DNA of 64,000 nucleotides from Takakia lepidozioides (GCA_030704615.1 CM060731.1:27840001-27904000); one strand, 5' to 3'. Positions 10,322 through 23,425 are shown, counted from the stretch's first letter. Numbers and translations are program-made. The notes: generated by a model from the sequence alone, not told the origin.

Positions 10322-13300
10322 ATGAGTAGCTCCGTGCTGTCCCTTGATGCGGAGAGCGTGCAGCCTGGAGATGAGAGCCGTGATTATACACAGCTACCCT
10401 GCCAAGATGGGAATGTCTGTGCAATCTTGGACGAGTCCAAGAAGTTTGAACTGTCTGAGGAGCTTTCTGTGGAAGAAGCCTTCGCGAATGTGGAGGTTCC
10501 CCCTGGTGGGACCAGATCACATTTCGTGGGGTGGCGGTGAGTGTTGTGCTGGGTACCATGTTCTGTCTCATCACCCACAAGTTGAACCTCACTGTGGGAA
10601 TCATTCCATCTCTGAATGTTGGAGCAGGCTTGCTGGCATACTTCTTCATCAAGACATGGACGTTTACCTTATCGAAGTTCGGTTTCTGGAGCAAGCCTTT
10701 TACGCGGCAGGAGAACACAGTCATTCAGACCTGCGTCGTCGCCTGCTACGGGCTTGCCTTCAGTGGTACGGTGCACTACACACCTTGGGCTTGCCGAACA
10801 TTTGTGGGTGTTGTGTTGAGATTAGCGAACCAGGAAGGTGATAGAGATTGAGAGAGCGCTGAGATGCAGATGTAGGAAAACGAGCTTCAGAATTTCTCCA
10901 TACCGCTCTTTAGCGTGGCTAAATTGAACTCAAAAAGTAAAACGAAAGTTTCAAACTATATGAGGGGTTTGATTGGCAGAGAAAATGTACTCATAAGGCG
11001 TTGTTTGCCCGTAGCCATTGACCCCGCGCCCAGTTTGAGCGGAACACAAAGACAGAAATGACCTTGGTCAGGGTCTTACGCTGCTAGCATGACTTACCTT
11101 GAAACAGACAATTGATCCGAGTTTTCCAGATATCCTCTCGAACAAAAATCACTCTGCTGTGTGTGATTTGCCCAATAACTAGACCCAAAAGGGCCTGGGC
11201 TTTTGGCTCAGCCTCTAGATTTTCAAAGTTGGTAAACTTGAATGGCAGGGAGAGAGCGATACACACAGATATAGACCCGAAACTGCTCCTTGTCAAGGGC
11301 AAGGAGTGGATGGGCGAGCTGGAATTAGAGAGTTGTAATTGGAGTTGCCTTGTGCACTTTCTATGAGCAGTTTGGTCACTAAGATAGTGTGTTTTGTCAA
11401 CAGAGGAAAAGTTTTCTAATCTGGTCAGGTCACATTGTTGGAACCAGATGTATGTCTTGAACCATGAATTGCTAGGATCACCTCAGATTGTCACTCCAAT
11501 GCTTCTGCCAATGAAGGCTGATTCTTAGAAATATTCTCTTTAGTGTTAATCATTGAAGTACTCAAAACATTTAACACAATTGCACGGTCTGATTAAGGGG
11601 TCTCCACCCTTGGATAGCCGTGGTCTCTTTTCTTCACAGTGTGGAGTTTTTGTGAATGTGGGGGCTACATTCTGAGTGAGTGTCTTTGGACGCTATCAAG
11701 TTTCTTTCTTTGCGGACGATATAAAGTACCATTTCATTTCATTTCATTTCTTTTGTTCCCTTCCTTTGTGTCTCTGTGTTATTACCCCGACCACATGCCC
11801 CATTGTCTAACTTTCTGAAACTACACTGACATAGAGGGAAAGATGTTGATTGTTTTACAGGGGGATTTGGGACATATTTGTTGGCCATGAGCAGCAAGAG
11901 CTACAACAGATTAGGTCCTAACTATCAGGGCAACCATGCTGAGGATGTAAAGGATCCCAAATTGGGCTGGATGATTGCCTTTCTCTTCATAGTCAGCTTT
12001 GTTGGCATCTTCTCCCTGGTTCCACTCCGCAGGGTATCCTCTCACTCTTCTTTCCCACCAAACTAAGGGTGTTAGTATACCTCTTCCTGCTCAGTTAGAG
12101 GACTGCCATCCCACCTTTTAATGCTCGGTCCAGAGGCTGTCATTGCACCTAAGTTCTGGAGGTTTTGAGATTATGCCAAAAGCTGTGAACCTCCAGAAGG
12201 TGAGAATGAACCTCAATCACAAATTTTTCTCTCCTGTAGGACTAATCTGCTGTTCTTGTTCTTCCCCCATTTTGCTCTGAACAAATTGGGCATGGGGTGT
12301 AATAGTCCCATGGCTACAGCAGGCCAAAGTGAATGTTTCCATCTGTCTCTTTCTGCTGACATAATTGGGATTGGCCTTTGAAATTACTTTGAGAAGTTTC
12401 TGTTGGTCCTATAAATCCTTATTTCTTTCTTTCTGGCTTTGGGATTTGTGTGCTCCTTAAAATGAAGTTCTACGATTCTGTTGGTATACCCCTAAAAAAC
12501 TGGCAGATTGTGTTGCACTTGTAAATCTTGGCTTAAACCCTCAGGTTAAGCAACACTTAAGATTGTTTATCAGAGCAGCAGATCCTGTGGTGTCATCTAT
12601 AACCTTTTGTAACCCATGGAATGGTGTTACTATGTTTGGAAATTAATGCAAGCAGCCGGCCCCAACTCCTAGTAGGCAAACTCATTATGACCTGTATGCA
12701 GAGAGAGAGCATGTGATTTGTTACTGAAATACCTTCCCAGTACATAGATGCTGCAGTCTTATGGCCATGGACCCTGCCAGATTTTATCCTCTTCAAGGTG
12801 ACCTCATCGTCAAACTGCCATAGATCTCTATATCCTTCCATCTGGTTGTAGACAAGTAGAGATATACTCTACAGGATTTGCTTGCAAATAATATTGTTGT
12901 TGATAAAAGGCTTGAATGCTTGCTTGAAAATGCACTTTCATTGTGTTGTGTACAGATAATGATACTGAAGTACAAGCTCATATATCCAAGTGGCACCGCT
13001 ACAGCAGTTCTCATCAACAGCTTCCATACACCTGAGGGTGCAGAGACCGCTGAGTGAGTTGCATTTCTTGCCAACCCAGCACCAATGCCAACCAGCTTCC
13101 ATAGTCTGCGAGTCCTGAATTAATTGCTTCCACTGTAGGAGGGCGAATGGTACTTATTTGATGCAAGTCTGGGATTGAGCAAAGTGTGTCAGTGGATGAA
13201 ATTACTACTCTCCTTTCAGAGCAGTCCGTCTTAGAGCCTTCAGCAAGGAGCATCTGAAGTGCTTGGCAGATTGACCACTCCAGCTTCAACCAGAGTTTTG

Positions 13301-16133
13301 TGTTATTTCGACATGTTCTTTTGGTTTTCTCATGTAGTTCTACTGTTTCCCATGGGTCCCGTGGGTTTTCTTTGGACAAAAGATGTATTCTATATTTTTG
13401 TTTTCTTCTCTTCTAGAGCAAGGGGAAGGGTTGAGAAGAAATGAGCAGGACCCCAGATGAAACCCCATCAGAAGACCTCTTCACCTAACACCGCAGTGAC
13501 ACTGAGAAAAGCCACCAAGACAAGGAAAAGGATCTGTAGGTCAGAAGCCCTCAGAAAACAAGAAGTACACATATATGTCAATTTTGAAGCACAACAACCA
13601 TCACAGGCAGAAGCCAGAACATGCCAGCAAATCATGACCAATGGTTAGAAAAACACAATATGAAGAAGGGGTTGGAATAGATCAAGGTTCGTTCTGATAT
13701 CAAAAGCCAGCTCTGACATTAACGAGTCCATCCCTTGCAGTGTCGTAGTTGTTGTTCTAAATGAACGCTGTGGCAATAACAGACTGATTGGGTGGTATGA
13801 CCCTGGACCTGCTCCTGAAGGCTTACAATCCTTTGGGAACAATCGTCTCAGAGGGTGGATAGTCATTGTCGATGGATGCAGTTATCTCTGATGAGTGAAA
13901 TTCCCTTGATAGAACTGGGGAGTTGGTTGGAGTGGCTTCATATGCACCATGTCCAGTGCACATGTATCTTCTGGTGATCAGCTTATTCGTGTCATATTGA
14001 TGAGGTTTGACGGAGAGGAAGAGATGAGGGCTGATGATTATTTTATGAGTAAGTGCAGGAAGCAGGTGATGAGCCTAGGGAAGTTTTTTGGTGCAAGTTT
14101 CCTGTGGAGTTTCTTTAAGTGGTTCTGGAGTGGTGTTGGAGACAACTGTGGCTTTGACAACTTCCCTTCTCTGGGCTTGCAGGCCTTTGTGCACACGTGA
14201 GCTTTGTCGGACCTTTCCTGTCCACTGTCATTGTTCCTTTTGGTCATGTGCAAAACTGGCAGCTATGCGAAGTGGAAAATTCCCTCATCTAAGTTGAAGT
14301 GGATTTCGTGGGGTCGCAGGTTTTACTTTGACTTCGGGTTAACCTATATTGGTGTGGGTATGATATGCCCTCACATTGTGAACTGCTCCGTGATGCTGGG
14401 TGCTATCATTTCGTGGGGGATCATGTGGCCTCTTATCAGCTCTCAAGAAGGAAAATGGTTTGCAGCTGATCTTTCAAGTAGTGACTTCAAAGGGCTCTAC
14501 GGCTACAAGGTCTCTGCTTTGAGGGGCCCTTTTGTGGTTCTACTGATTTCTTTCTGTGGTTCTCATTTTTTTGTTCTACTTGCATCCTGGGGCTTTTTGG
14601 GCCTCTTGGATGTAAAATTTTCTTTCTTTTTTTCTTTCTCTGTTCATTTTAAGTTTAGTGGATTTCTAGAAGAGGTTGACTTACATTCTTGCAGTTGCTG
14701 ATAGGTGAAGTCTCTGTCGCGTTCTCTTGTCAGTTGGCTCTTTCTGTTGCTTTAGAAGGGCATAAAACTTTACAGGCAGTTCTGCAAAGCTGCAACCACC
14801 ATAATCTGGGTGTGATGGATTAACAGGTGTTCATAGCAGCTGCCCTGATCTTGGGAGATGGGCTCTACAATTTTGTGAAGATCTAACAAGTTTACGGTCA
14901 TCTTTCTTAAGACTTTGGCAGGAATTCTTTTGTTTATCAACTCGTTTTTCCACTTCCTTCTAAGCGTGAGGATTCTGGACATTTTGAGTTGATAGAAACC
15001 CAACAAGCACACACACGTACATTCTTCTCAAAATGTTCTTGAAACCCAAGAAAAAGTACAAGGTTGCTAGATTGCTTGCTTATCTCTGCTCCCTCTTGTA
15101 TGACTAGATTTAGATCATTCTTTAGAGCAGGGTGGTAACCAACAAACATTGTTGTCCCTACACACATGGAGTGGTTTAACAGGTGAAGTCACGGAAAATA
15201 TATCTGTGGATGAAAAGCGGCGTGACGAGGTATTTTTGAAGGAAGGAGTGCCATTGTGGGTCGCAACATCGGGCTATGTTGCATTGGCAGCCATATCCAT
15301 GATGGTGATTCCCAAGATGTTTCCTTCTGTAACATGGTACTTTGTGTTAGGGGCTTACATTTTGGCCCCTGTTCTTGCATTCTGCAATGCTTATGGTTGT
15401 GGGTTAACAGACTGGAGTCTGGGAACGACTTATGGAAAGATTGGTCTCTTTGTCTTTGCGGGCTGGGCTGGAACCAATGGAGGTGTTCTTGCAGGCCTGG
15501 TGGGGTGTGGACTCATGATGACAATTGTCACGACAGCAGCTGATTTGATGCAAGACATTCGTACTGGGTACCTTACGCTGTCATCCCCACGCTCCATGTT
15601 TGTTACCCAATTATTAATTGGGTACGGTTATCGGCTGTGTGATAGCACCCCTCACATTCTGGCTGTTCTGGATTTCATTCGATGTTGGAGATCCAAATGG
15701 AGAGTATAAAGCCCCAAATGGAGTCCTTTTCCGGGCCATGTCCATAGTCGGTGTTGAAGGTTTCTCGGCACTACCACCACACTGTCTCGAGTTTTGCTAT
15801 GTGGCTTTTGCTTTGGCTGTGGTGCTGAACATCATTCGTGACCTGGTGCCTCAGAAAGTTGCCTCCTATATCCCAATCCCAATGGCCATGGGAATTCCAT
15901 TCTACATTGGGGCCTACTTTGCAATTGACATGTTTATTGGGTCAGTCATCTTGTTTGCTTGGCAAACTCTCAACAAGAAGGAGGCAGATATCTATTCAGC
16001 AGTTGTAGCGTCGGGATTGATTTGTGGGGATGGCATCTGGAGCGTTCCCGCAGCACTTCTCTCACTTGCTAAAATTAGCCCACCCATTTGCATGATGTTT
16101 GTTAAAGCAGCAGAGGCTGCTACGGGTGGGTAG
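10322..16133 (+). CDS. YSL: YSL-type metal-nicotianamine transporter (OPT family), seven exons, frame-broken
   Basis: The OPT/YSL family moves metal-nicotianamine or phytosiderophore complexes across membranes with protons. Readable exons are 10322-10765 (starts [14 protein letters not shown]; contains [17 protein letters not shown]), 11861-12033, 12956-13053 ([17 protein letters not shown]), 14059-14196 ([14 protein letters not shown]), 14320-14509 ([20 protein letters not shown]), 14827-about 14880 (ILGDGLYNF) and 15183-16133 ([25 protein letters not shown]). Splice phases match at every junction except exon 6/7, where no clear donor follows LYNFVK. Two one-base breaks are visible. One is a missing base in the C run near 10505-10515, within VPP-W. 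The other is one extra G near 15619. Several hydrophobic membrane spans are evident. The protein would be near full length if these breaks were assembly errors; otherwise it is a recent pseudogene. Confidence 0.85.
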
Positions 16134-16990
16134 CTGCTAGTTCATCAGGATACGACAGGCATTATATGCCCGTTTGATGATGGTTTCATACAGATTCTAT
16201 GGGGCTGGGATACAGGTTAACTTGCGATGTGCATGTGGGTGGGCAGTCCGCTGTTTAAGGGTCTGGACACGGTACTGTATCTGGATGTTCCCAAGTGAAT
16301 GTACATATGATTATTTCAATTGATATAGATCTCAGGTAATTTGACAGTGACTTCTGCGTACTTTTTCCAATTACATGAAATTTCTTGTTCATACCCGTGT
16401 GCAGGAATGACACTGACATAGGATGTGCTAGGTTTTGCTTCCCCTCCTCAGCCAAGCTTTGATGTAATATGGGCTGCACCCTCCCTTGGAAACTTATTTT
16501 TCCCAAATGCTTTGCCAACACTTCATGAGAATACATACAATTTCAGAGTCTAAGTCCTGTTCATTCCTCTAGCTGTGGCAGCTACAGCAAATCCCCACTG
16601 GACCAGGGAATTTTTCTTGAAATTGTCTAGGTGGCTCCGGTGGTGATTTCAATTTACAACAAGATGCTCATATGGCGAGACAAATCATATGGGTGTAGAA
16701 TTGATTGCCTACATCACCTTGAAATTGATCGAAATCTGGTGACATGTCAAGTTTCTTGCTTACTGAGCAACCAAGCTAGATCATGACAAGGCATTCTTCT
16801 ACTCTGTAATTAGACACTTAATTTAGGTAGATGCAAGGTAATTTTCGGGAGACCATAAAATAGGATCAAAGAGGATCCTCAAACCTATGAGGAGGTCACG
16901 AGGCAATTTATCACCCTTAATTCGAATTTACCCTCTGCTGCAGAGAGAGCCTCAGCAGCAAGGTTCTCAGCCTGGGACGAGTCAAACATT
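16134..16990. other. 3' flank of YSL, nothing recognised
   Basis: AT-rich non-coding sequence. No repeat or gene recognised. Confidence 0.4.
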
Positions 16991-16999
16991 TCCCAAGTC

Positions 17000-17889
17000 A
17001 AAGATATATGGGATGGTCAAGCATTCTTAAACCAAGACAAAATCAATGCGATTGTTGGGCCTCAAAGGGGAAACTCAGGTTACCATCACATACTCCAAAA
17101 CATTCCTGCAATCTGGAAGGTATGGCTGGGCCTCATCAAGCCTCCCCTCATAGCTGGGTCATCTGTTCCACACACAGTCAACAAGTTATATACATCACTG
17201 ACACTCGGGCTGATCATATAGTGGGCATTGTTATGGACAAAACAGAATTATCAAACTTCCTTACCCCTGCCTCATTCAGTGTCTATATCTGGAGGGCTGT
17301 GCGAATTTGCCAATGGTCTTCACCCGACAAGGATATGAACCCCAAAGCACCATTAAACATACCCCTAGCTACCTGGCTATCCTCGCAACTATTCTTTTGG
17401 GTTGAAGGGGGTCCATTGACGGGGGTGGCAGTAGTGCAAAGAATGGACATGGAACTTCGGATCATCCACTACCTCATTCTTTAACTACTCTGCCAAAGCC
17501 GCATACCGTTCCCTGCTCAAACCACAGCAATTTCACCTTAAATGGGATTCAAAATGGGAGGGCTACATCTGGCATAATGGAATTTGATATGGGCCAATAT
17601 ATGGAACAAGGTCAGGCCGGCGAAAATCGCACCGTTCCTGTGGCAGGTTGCGAACAAGGTGCTCAAAGTGGGTGTCTGGCTGGCAGAGGCTCTGCTTTGC
17701 AAATGTTGTAACCTTGGAATAACTGAATCATTGGAGCACTGCCTTCTTCACTGCAGCATTCCATCTAAAACATGGCCTCTGCTACTTCCAATCATGCAAA
17801 TCTGGAAACCACGACCCTCTACAATTCAAAAACTTCTAAACTATGATGTCTCACTTCATCAGACCTCCTGCAGTTTGCGAGTCCTTTAG
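17000..17889 (+). pseudogene. LINE fragment with zf-RVT (reverse-transcriptase zinc-binding) domain
   Basis: The stretch at 17480-17889 carries the hallmark LINE C-terminal pattern. FNYSAKAAYRSLLKP is followed by IWNKVRPAKIAPFLWQV, then CKCCNLGITESLEHCLLHC. This is the Cys/His pattern of the zf-RVT domain that follows RNase H-like regions in plant LINEs. A TGA at about 17587 and frame shifts break it. The upstream frame, 17008-17484, is probably the same element but less certain. It points the same way as the YSL gene but is unrelated to it. Confidence 0.65.
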
Positions 17890-18312
17890 ATCCATTGCAC
17901 TTTGGAACATCTGGAAGGTTAGATGTAAAGCACGTCAGCAGCAAACACTCAACTCGCCTCTGCTTCGACCCCTAGATTCGTCTTCTCGATCGTCCCCAAC
18001 CTAGTTTCTCCTCGTTGAATCTTTGTCTCCTCCTATTCTCTAAAGCTAATCTTGCAGCTGTAGTACTACGCACATGAGGGGGCGGGCAGGGCTGATCAGC
18101 CAGCGGATCAGCCCTGTGGGACCCGGGGCGGATATGGGGGCGGGGATATCCGCAGTGACCACGCACATGGGTGGATGAAATCTGTGGACTCATCCGCTGG
18201 GTGAACTCGGGCAAAAATTCACCGTAGCCAAGTTTTCAGTGCCTTGAATTTTCCATTCTGAGTGATGGATAAAGCATTGTAATTATCAAATTGATCTAGG
18301 AATAGCCTGTAT

Positions 18313-19087
18313 TAGGGTCCCTTATCAACCGTTTAGGCAATAATTAATTCAAAAATGAAAGTGCCTAACGCGCTTTGGGAATTTTTCAAATTTTGGCCTA
18401 ATTGTTCGGAAACTATGGGTCCAAAGTGATTCCAGCAAAAAACTTGCAAGCCTCTTCTCATGTTGTTTGTAATAAGATGAAAATTTCATTGAACAAAAAT
18501 CAAGGTTTTGGCCATAGAGGGTGCTCTGGGACCTGGAAGCAGTGGAAAGGAGATGGAGGGGAGAGGGGGAGGAATATACCATATTATGATAAGTTATGAT
18601 AACTTAGCAACTTTATTAATCATACTTTGAAATAAAATAAAAATAGTTAATTATATACATCTTTTTTAGTTTTGTAAGTCATTTTGTTTTGCATATGTTT
18701 TCAATCGGTTGCCTCTGCAACTGTTACAAATTTTCTTACAGAAGGTTATATATATATATATATATATATATATGCTTGCGGAAATAACTTCCTACAAATC
18801 CTACGAAAACCTAATGGAGTATGGACTCATGAGGCGGGCCGCCTAGTGGAGGAGATTTGAGCTGGGCATGTTGGCATGGGACAAGGGGCCAGGGCATTGG
18901 GTTTCTATTTTGTATTTTTATTCTTAAGAAAATAAATGTTTTCTCTTCTCATGTGCCTAACTCAAAAAAATTATAGCATGAAGATGCCTAATTTGAGAAA
19001 TGGTTTGAGAAACGTGCCTAAGCAGTCTGTTTGGTTTTTAATAATTATTAGGCGCAAAAATGCCTAAGTGGTTGACAAGGGACAGTA
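18313..19087. mobile_element. non-autonomous DNA transposon (MITE-like), about 775 bp
   Basis: The left end (GTCCCTTATCAACCGTTTAG, at about 18317) and the right end match as imperfect inverted repeats; read from the other strand, the right end begins TGTCCCTTGTCAACCACTTAG. The inside is AT-rich, with a (TA)n run at 18747-18773, and has no transposase. Family is unclear; a TA or three-base target duplication is possible. Confidence 0.6.
18747..18773. repeat. (TA)n microsatellite
   Basis: About 13 TA dinucleotides in a row. Confidence 0.95.
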
Positions 19088-21036
19088 CCTTAGGCATGTG
19101 GTCCCGTTATGAATATAATATTTGACTGCATATGTTTTGTGGGCAGTTTCTGTCTGGATCGGATGCTATGTGCGAATGGAAAAGGCTTTACAGACTTTAA
19201 ACCAAGAGGCATTTCAGCAGATTCAAATGCATTTGAATAATAATTAGTAAATCCAAATATCAGTATTTAACTCATACCAAAATAGTTTCGCCAGGCCTCT
19301 GTCCCCGGCTTAATTAATTAATTTTCGTCTTATGTAGAATATGTTTAAAATATAGTTTGAATATGTAATTATATTATTTCAATATAACATTTTAAGGAAA
19401 TTCTCTACGTAGAGTCTTATGGTGGAGCCATTACGTGACTAGCCGCTTTGTTTTAACATGAAAACTAACTTTTGTTTTTCATCTAAAAGGTTTTTTTTTC
19501 ATCCACTTTTATCCGGCGGATCAGCTCGCAGGCTGAGCGATCGCGCGGGGCGAATATCGCTATCAGCGCGCGGGAAGCGGGATCAGCCCACCAGCCTAAG
19601 TTCTGAGTTTGGTTTGAAACATAGTCGAACTGCCCGGTCAAATGCAAATGGGGACACACGCTTTTATGGAAGACTTCGCTCATTGCATCATTCAACAGGG
19701 ATCTTGAAAAAACTAAGAAGCTGGGAACAGCTCAGGATGACCACTTCCTTCTACTCTGCACCATGATTATGAGTTGTCTTTGTTCAGCTATGATGAAGGA
19801 TGTTGAAAAACACAAAGCAGGTTGAATCTCGGAGTTTTGGTCATTAATTGTTGTAAATTTTTTGTGACAACATAATGTTAAGTTCTTTTTTATATTATGG
19901 ATTGCATCTTTGCTGGCCCTTCTATGCAAAGGCACCTAATGGGTTCAAACTCTGCACCCAGCACATACAAGCGTATTGACAATTAGCTGCCATGGTGCCT
20001 GGAGGTTCATTGAATAAGAGTTTAGTCCCTGCTACGTTTGTATGGCACGTGTGTGTGCTGGAGATTCTACGGAGTTTTAGCATCGAGCTGACTATGTACA
20101 ATCCAAGGGCATCTGAGAGATGTATCCTTAATCTTACCTCTCAAGATAAGGAAACTCCATATCACTGCTGGGTTCAGTGCCCTGCTGCCCCTTTGTTAGT
20201 GAAGATTCATCTGATGATTTGGTCTGACAGTCCACACCTTGGCCAGTGCTTGGCTCCATACACCGTTGCTGCTCTCTTACATGCTCATCTAGCCCATGGG
20301 TTGTCACTTCTTCAGAACCAGAGAGCTCTTCGCTATCGCGGATAATTTCACCTGACATTCCTTGATTGGAGCCCTTCCCTGGATCTTCTTCTCGCTTGGA
20401 AGGTTTCCATTTCAATGGTGTCAGGGATGTTAAAGGAGTTACATTTCCGGGTGTGGCAGAAGGACTGCTGCAACCTGGATCCCTCTCAAGCTCGCTGGAT
20501 GTACTTGACCTTATGCAAACAGGAAAGCCCGCCAAATGAGCAATCATAGAACTCAAAAAACGTCTGATTGAGAGTATTTGTAGGTTTATGGTGAGGTCAT
20601 AGTGACTCCACTACCTTTGCCAAGAATAGGTTCAATCTAAAGCACAAATCTTTTGCACATCCACAAACCAGATGTGGTGACAACTCCCAAATTGGAGCTT
20701 TCGTCAATCTGCTGACTTGAGAGCTCTTTGGTCAGTCCTCACCGGGTTCAATCAATCCGCGCCAGACGATGTAGGACAGGGAAGCGGTCTGCATCGTCTC
20801 CAAAATGATGTCTGGCACAATCCCGCATTTGCTCATTCCCTGATCTGTGTGCTTCTACCGTCAGGGGTTCCAGCGTTCCTCCTCCCTCGCCACTCCAAGC
20901 TCGCACCTTCACAAAACTGTCTTTTCGCGCAGCAGCCCGCTCCGTACTCGAAACAATACAATATTCGTATGTATATGTATAGTAGTCGTATGTACGATTA
21001 GGTTGCCCTGGACCCTAGGCCCGAGCCTAGGATATA

Positions 21037-21078
21037 GAATCATTTCAGGAATCTTTCCTAGGCTAGAAAGATTCCTGA
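21037..21078. repeat. hairpin, 16-bp perfect arms
   Basis: ATTTCAGGAATCTTTC is followed after a short loop by its exact reverse complement GAAAGATTCCTGAAAT. Outer flanks (CCCTGGACCCTAGG and CCCCAGGGTCCAAGG) continue the symmetry imperfectly, suggesting a small foldback element. Confidence 0.8.
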
Positions 21079-21490
21079 AATACCCCAGGGTCCAAGGCAC
21101 ACTTGCTGGCCACAAAATGTTCCCTTACGTTCCCATAGGATACCCCAGGCCTGTGGTTTTTTGAGGAACAAAACCCCGAGACATTGCATGTCCTGGGCTA
21201 TGGAATATTCTCTCAGGCTTTGGAATATTGTCCCGGGCTTTGAAATCTTCAGCCCGGGCTTTAGAATCTTTCAATGTATGGCTCTTTTACCATTCCCTAA
21301 TCGTCTCCTCCACACACATGACAAAACCTACCAGATCTAAGGTGGACCCCACATATGGAATAGCAAAAAGGTCATGAATGCAGGCCCAGGCCATCGGTAC
21401 AGGACCGAGTTAAAAAATCCAGTTTTGGCCTGGGCCTGGGGTAACTGTTTTGGCCTGGACCCCGGACAGGACCGGCACCCCTGTCCAGCT

Positions 21491-21550
21491 GGGAACAAAA
21501 AGGGAGCATTTTCGGGCAGCTGCCCAGAAATGAACGGCCGAGATCTTCTG
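21491..21550 (-). repeat. 60-bp dispersed repeat, copy 1
   Basis: Sixty bases (GGGAACAAAAAGGGAGC through CGAGATCTTCTG) are repeated exactly in reverse complement at 59557-59616. GC-rich flanks with CCGG-type motifs occur beside both copies, suggesting a dispersed element. Confidence 0.85.
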
Positions 21551-22122
21551 TCCATAGCGGACACGTGGTTGGACGTGATTTTGTCTCTTTCCTTCCTCGA
21601 CGTGTTTCCATGGACTTTGCAACTGCAAGTTTTCGGAGCACCGGAGACAAATTGAATGCAAGAATGTATCATAGCACCTTGATTACTTCACTCTGTGGGT
21701 TCGAATGTCTTGCGTTTTGGTATGTTGTGTGCAGCCAAATGAAAGTACTCACAGAGGGCAGCAAAGCCGTGAGCAGAATCTGTGAGCAGATTCCCCGAAG
21801 CGTGAGCAGAATCAAAGAGTGAGCAGATTTTGCTTGCGGACCCCAAAACCGTGGGGACAAGTGGGCCTATTTCCGTGGACGCCAACTTCACTGCAAACAC
21901 GCAGTCTCCGCTCCATCGGACCGAAGACAGACAGGCTCCATGACGACAAAGTGGCACGAATGCACGATGATACATTCACGGATGAATGGATTTGGGATGG
22001 ACGTAAAAGTGTAATGGATGAATGTTGGATGAAGCACGGATGAGAAGTTGTCCAGATGAGGGGACTATGGAGGACTGTATGAGCATGTCTCCTGTGGGAT
22101 CAACAAGCGCATGCACCAAGCA

Positions 22123-22816
22123 TTAAGGTGTTGTCAACGACATCTTAAATCGCATGCTCAGCATGAGAAATGAACCCATGAAAATCGTTGCAAGAAGAAA
22201 AATGTGGCCTGGAAAAAACCATAGGGGTAGTTGAAACCCTGCTCAGGGAATGACGAAAGATGTCGTCAACGACATCTTAATCCCCTGCCCTATATATATG
22301 TAAGCCCAAAAATGGAGAAAGGCTTGGGTTTACTTGAACAAAGTGGATCCATGAATGTCTCGTGAGGGATCAGCAAGCGCATGCACCAAGCATTAAGGTG
22401 TCGTCAACGACATCTTAGATCGCATGCTCAGCATGAGAAATGAACCCATGAAAATTGTTGCAAGAAAATAAATCTGGCCTGAAAAAAACCATAGGGGGGA
22501 GTTGTAACCCTCCTCAGGGAATGACGAATTAAGATGTCGTCAACGACATCTTAATCCTCTGCCCTCTTTGAAAATGGGAATTTCACCAAACAGGATAAAT
22601 CACAATATATATATAAGCCCCAAAATGGAGAAAGGGCTGGGTTTACTTGAACAAAGTGGATCCATGAAGACTGACTGCATTAGTGGATCTATTAAAACAT
22701 TGGTGAACTCGCGATAGTGGAGCATATAAAATTAGATTGGCTGGAGAGAACCATAGGGGGGAGCTGTAATCCTGCTCAGGGAAGCACGAATTAAGATGTC
22801 GTCAACGACATCTTAA
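22123..22816. repeat. array of 26-bp palindromes at about 131-138 bp spacing (array 1)
   Basis: The half-site TTAAGRTGTCGT, a central CA and the inverse half-site recur with centres at about 22135, 22267, 22405, 22541 and 22803. Gaps are 132, 138, 136 and 262 (twice 131) bp. The spacers form a partly repeated 268-270 bp dimer (AAGCGCATGCACCAAGC recurs about 270 bp apart). One palindrome arm varies (GGTG or GATG), the other is nearly constant. Confidence 0.9.
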
Positions 22817-22934
22817 TCCCATGCCTTGTTTAGACATGGGAATTTCACCAAATACGATAAGAGACAAAAATAAAATAAAATAAATAAATACATAAAAACC
22901 CAAAAATGGGGAAAGGTTTGGGTTTACCTGGGAG

Positions 22935-23165
22935 AGTCTCCGAGAGATACCAGCCGAGAAGAACGCACCAGACCAGAACCCTGAAGTGGACGTCAACGTG
23001 GTGACTGAGGAGGAGGTGCCCAGGGTTCACTCTCCGCAGCGGGCTAGGGCAACAGTGGAGCAGCCAGTGGACACACAGCCACGAGTGAAGGGGAAGACAC
23101 AAGTGCAAGGAACAATGCGACCTGCGGAGAAGGGGTCTTCCAGCGGCCGTCCAAAGCCTATGAAG
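22935..23165 (+). CDS. possible exon of unknown gene, cut by a CACTA end
   Basis: An open stretch with a basic, proline/threonine-rich composition (VTEEEVPRVHSPQRARAT and so on), ending at ATGAAG with a good donor (GTTTGTTC). The CACTA terminus at 23185 begins 20 bp after the donor, so the rest of the gene may be displaced. No domain recognised; could be chance. Confidence 0.25.
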
Positions 23166-23184
23166 GTTTGTTCTAGCTTGCCCA

Positions 23185-23425
23185 CACTACTACAGAAACC
23201 GGTTTTTCCAACACCACCCATAGTTCACACCTGGCACTTTGAACAGCTCCTCTTACACCCATGTGAGAGGGGGCAAGGTGTGATCTGGACCATTGTAGGA
23301 AAACCCACATGGTGTTACAAATTTCACACTCGAATGACACCCATACGGTCAACGGGTGTTGACCAAGATAATGCATATGGGGCATTTGACATGAGTGTGA
23401 AATGAGTCATGGAGTGTGAGGTTAG
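23185..23425 (+). mobile_element. CACTA/EnSpm-type terminus with subterminal repeats (end 1)
   Basis: CACTACTACAGAAACCGG begins here. It matches a second site at 39820 (CACTAATACAGAAACC) and continues with a T-rich run in both. The following 230 bp are packed with TCACACC / GGTGTGA motifs in both orientations, a typical subterminal-repeat layout for this superfamily. The minus-strand Tnp2 gene to the right ends toward this terminus. The partner end was not found. Confidence 0.65.

Larger units (their letters stand above)
19092..22080. other. gene-free stretch with short inverted repeats
   Basis: No recognised gene. A minus-strand open frame at 20134-20556 is serine/glutamate-rich with no domain. 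Repeats here are described separately (21017-21100 hairpin, 21491-21550 repeat, GTGAGCAG motifs at about 21770-21830). Confidence 0.35.

Noticed and set aside
20134-20556. 140-codon minus-strand Ser/Glu-rich frame
   Set aside because: Low-complexity composition, no domain, no supporting neighbour.
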